From assembly GCF_000974785.1 (NCBI RefSeq), contig NZ_BBWV01000001.1:868001-932000 (forward strand): a DNA stretch of 64,000 nt, given 5' to 3'. Positions 63,023 to 64,000 of this stretch are shown here, piece by piece (position 1 is the stretch's first letter; every line of letters begins with the position of its first letter). The notes beneath the pieces are model-generated. The model saw nothing but the letters and a program-made list of their open reading frames with translations, had not been told where the DNA came from and did no database searches. The position numbers were made by a program, and so were the translations under genes. Source of the DNA: Flavihumibacter petaseus NBRC 106054 (GTDB lineage: Bacteria > Bacteroidota > Bacteroidia > Chitinophagales > Chitinophagaceae).

Positions 63023-64000
63023 CTATCTGATATACTCCTTTTTTATTCCCAGTTTCTTCATTCTTGATTGCAATGTCTGAGGAGGAATGTTTAGAATCTC
63101 TGCTGCAGCTCCGGCGCCCCATATCCTGCCATTGCATTTGCGCAGAACGGACAAAATATGGTCCCGCTCATTTTCCTGGATCGTCTTTATTCGCAAAACT
63201 TCGTCACTATTACCATTTTCCTTCTTATCAATTTTTGGCAAAGGAAGATCCTGGATTATGTGACCTTTGGCCAGCAATACTCCCCGTTCAATCAGGTGTT
63301 CAAGTTCCCTTATGTTTCCCGGCCAATCATAACTATTCATACTGCTCAAAACCTTATCAGAAATTCCGCTTACTTTCAAACCTGCCTTCTGACTATAGAC
63401 ATTTATAAAGAATTGACATAATGCCGGTATATCTTCCTTACGATCACGAAGCGCAGGTAAACAAATTGGAAAAACGTTTAAGCGATAATATAAATCCAGC
63501 CGGAATCTTCCTTCCGCAACTTCTTTTTCCAAATTCCTGTTTGTCGCAGCGATAATACGTACATCAACTTTAATGGTATCTTTTCCACCAATCCTTTCAA
63601 TTTCCTTCTCCTGCAGTACTCTCAACAATTTTACCTGCAACTCCAGCGGCATTTCCCCAATCTCATCCAGGAAAATAGTTCCACCGTCTGCCTTCTCAAA
63701 TTTCCCGATCCTTTTCTCATGTGCTCCGGTAAATGCTCCTTTTTCATGACCGAATAACTCAGATTCTATCAATGTTGCAGGTAAAGCTGCGCAATTAATT
63801 TTGACAAAAGGCTTTCCTTTTCTTGAAGATGAATTATGAATGCAATCAGCGATCCTTTCTTTACCGGTTCCGCTCTCACCCAATAATAATACAGACGTAT
63901 TCTGTTTGGCGATCTGCGCTACCAGGTCCATCACACTCAATAATGCCGGACTTGTTCCAATGATACCGTCAAATCCAAAATCAGTTGAATGTTGCATCTC
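63023..64000 (-). CDS. Sigma-54-dependent transcriptional activator, N-terminus beyond window
   Basis: At least 325 residues are in frame up to the window edge; an ATG at 63997 is probably internal. The AAA+ core has Walker A LLGESGTGKE, the sigma-54-contacting GAFTGAHEKRIG and Walker B GTIFLDEIGEMP, then the sensor and arginine-finger regions in AATNRNLEKEV and FRLDLYYRLNVFPI. The C-terminal Fis-type helix-turn-helix includes AAAEILNIPPQTLQSRMKKL. The sensor domain (GAF, PAS or receiver) must lie past 64000. Confidence 0.93.
   Translation of the reverse strand, partial: EMQHSTDFGFDGIIGTSPALLSVMDLVAQIAKQNTSVLLLGESGTGKERIADCIHNSSSRKGKPFVKINCAALPATLIESELFGHEKGAFTGAHEKRIGKFEKADGGTIFLDEIGEMPLELQVKLLRVLQEKEIERIGGKDTIKVDVRIIAATNRNLEKEVAEGRFRLDLYYRLNVFPICLPALRDRKEDIPALCQFFINVYSQKAGLKVSGISDKVLSSMNSYDWPGNIRELEHLIERGVLLAKGHIIQDLPLPKIDKKENGNSDEVLRIKTIQENERDHILSVLRKCNGRIWGAGAAAEILNIPPQTLQSRMKKLGIKKEYIR

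Noticed and set aside
1-64000. tRNA, rRNA, CRISPR, IS element or prophage
   Set aside because: No direct-repeat array, transposase, integrase or cloverleaf-like segment was seen. Short RNAs could still be missed by eye.

Overview
The window reads as a chromosomal segment of a Bacteroidota species, most likely a Chitinophagaceae-type organism. Signs of this are a GldB gliding-motility lipoprotein, a carboxypeptidase-regulatory-domain/DUF5686 outer-membrane protein, a MoxR/Bat operon, a geranylgeranylglyceryl-phosphate-synthase family protein, LytS/LytR-type signalling, weak or absent Shine-Dalgarno sequences and several TAnnTTTG-like -7 boxes. It is gene-dense, with many 1-4 bp overlaps. I saw no rRNA, tRNA, CRISPR array, insertion sequence or prophage. 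No gene-free stretch exceeds 300 bases.

Layout. 1-4.3 kb: an edge-truncated glycosyltransferase and a divergent methyltransferase, then a minus-strand module of membrane protein, winged-helix regulator and an N-terminally extended CreD. 4.4-10.9 kb: an outer-membrane DUF5686 protein and a compact glpK-glpD-glpF glycerol operon. 10.8-18 kb: class III aminotransferase, gamma-carbonic anhydrase, two small uncharacterised genes, then moxR-DUF58-batD-like-batA-rsgA on the minus strand. 18-27.4 kb: lipoprotein, NAD+ synthetase, GldB, a YcxB-like protein, a 38-residue lipoprotein, B12-dependent ribonucleotide reductase, DUF2490 and the GGGPS-family protein. 27.4-34.2 kb: a minus-strand run of histidine kinase, LytTR regulator, two M28 peptidases and a TPR/peptidase-MA-like protein. 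34.3-46.4 kb: dxs, an L,D-transpeptidase-like protein, two pirins, scpA, DUF3078, mscL, an EamA transporter, frr, a WecA-type transferase, the N-terminal half of transketolase, a LolC/FtsX-type permease and rbfA. 46.4-56.4 kb: an ABC exporter / S9 peptidase / serine hydrolase / GNAT run, then ileS with a DksA-like gene behind it. 56.7-64 kb: a looser region of single accessory genes (beta-barrel-like protein, alpha/beta hydrolase, frameshifted SseB/TPR gene, RibD-like reductase, AraC regulator, tautomerase, lipocalin-like protein, DUF2071) ending in an edge-truncated sigma-54 activator.

Most of the window is core metabolism, translation and envelope maintenance. The items most worth a second look are an isoleucyl-tRNA synthetase whose HIGH signature reads GIHH, the five-gene kinase/regulator/peptidase run, the CreD fusion with an internal canonical start, a perfect 9-4-9 palindrome upstream of the B12-dependent reductase, and a clear frameshift in the SseB/TPR gene. 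I do not see one wholly novel multi-gene defence or mobile system.
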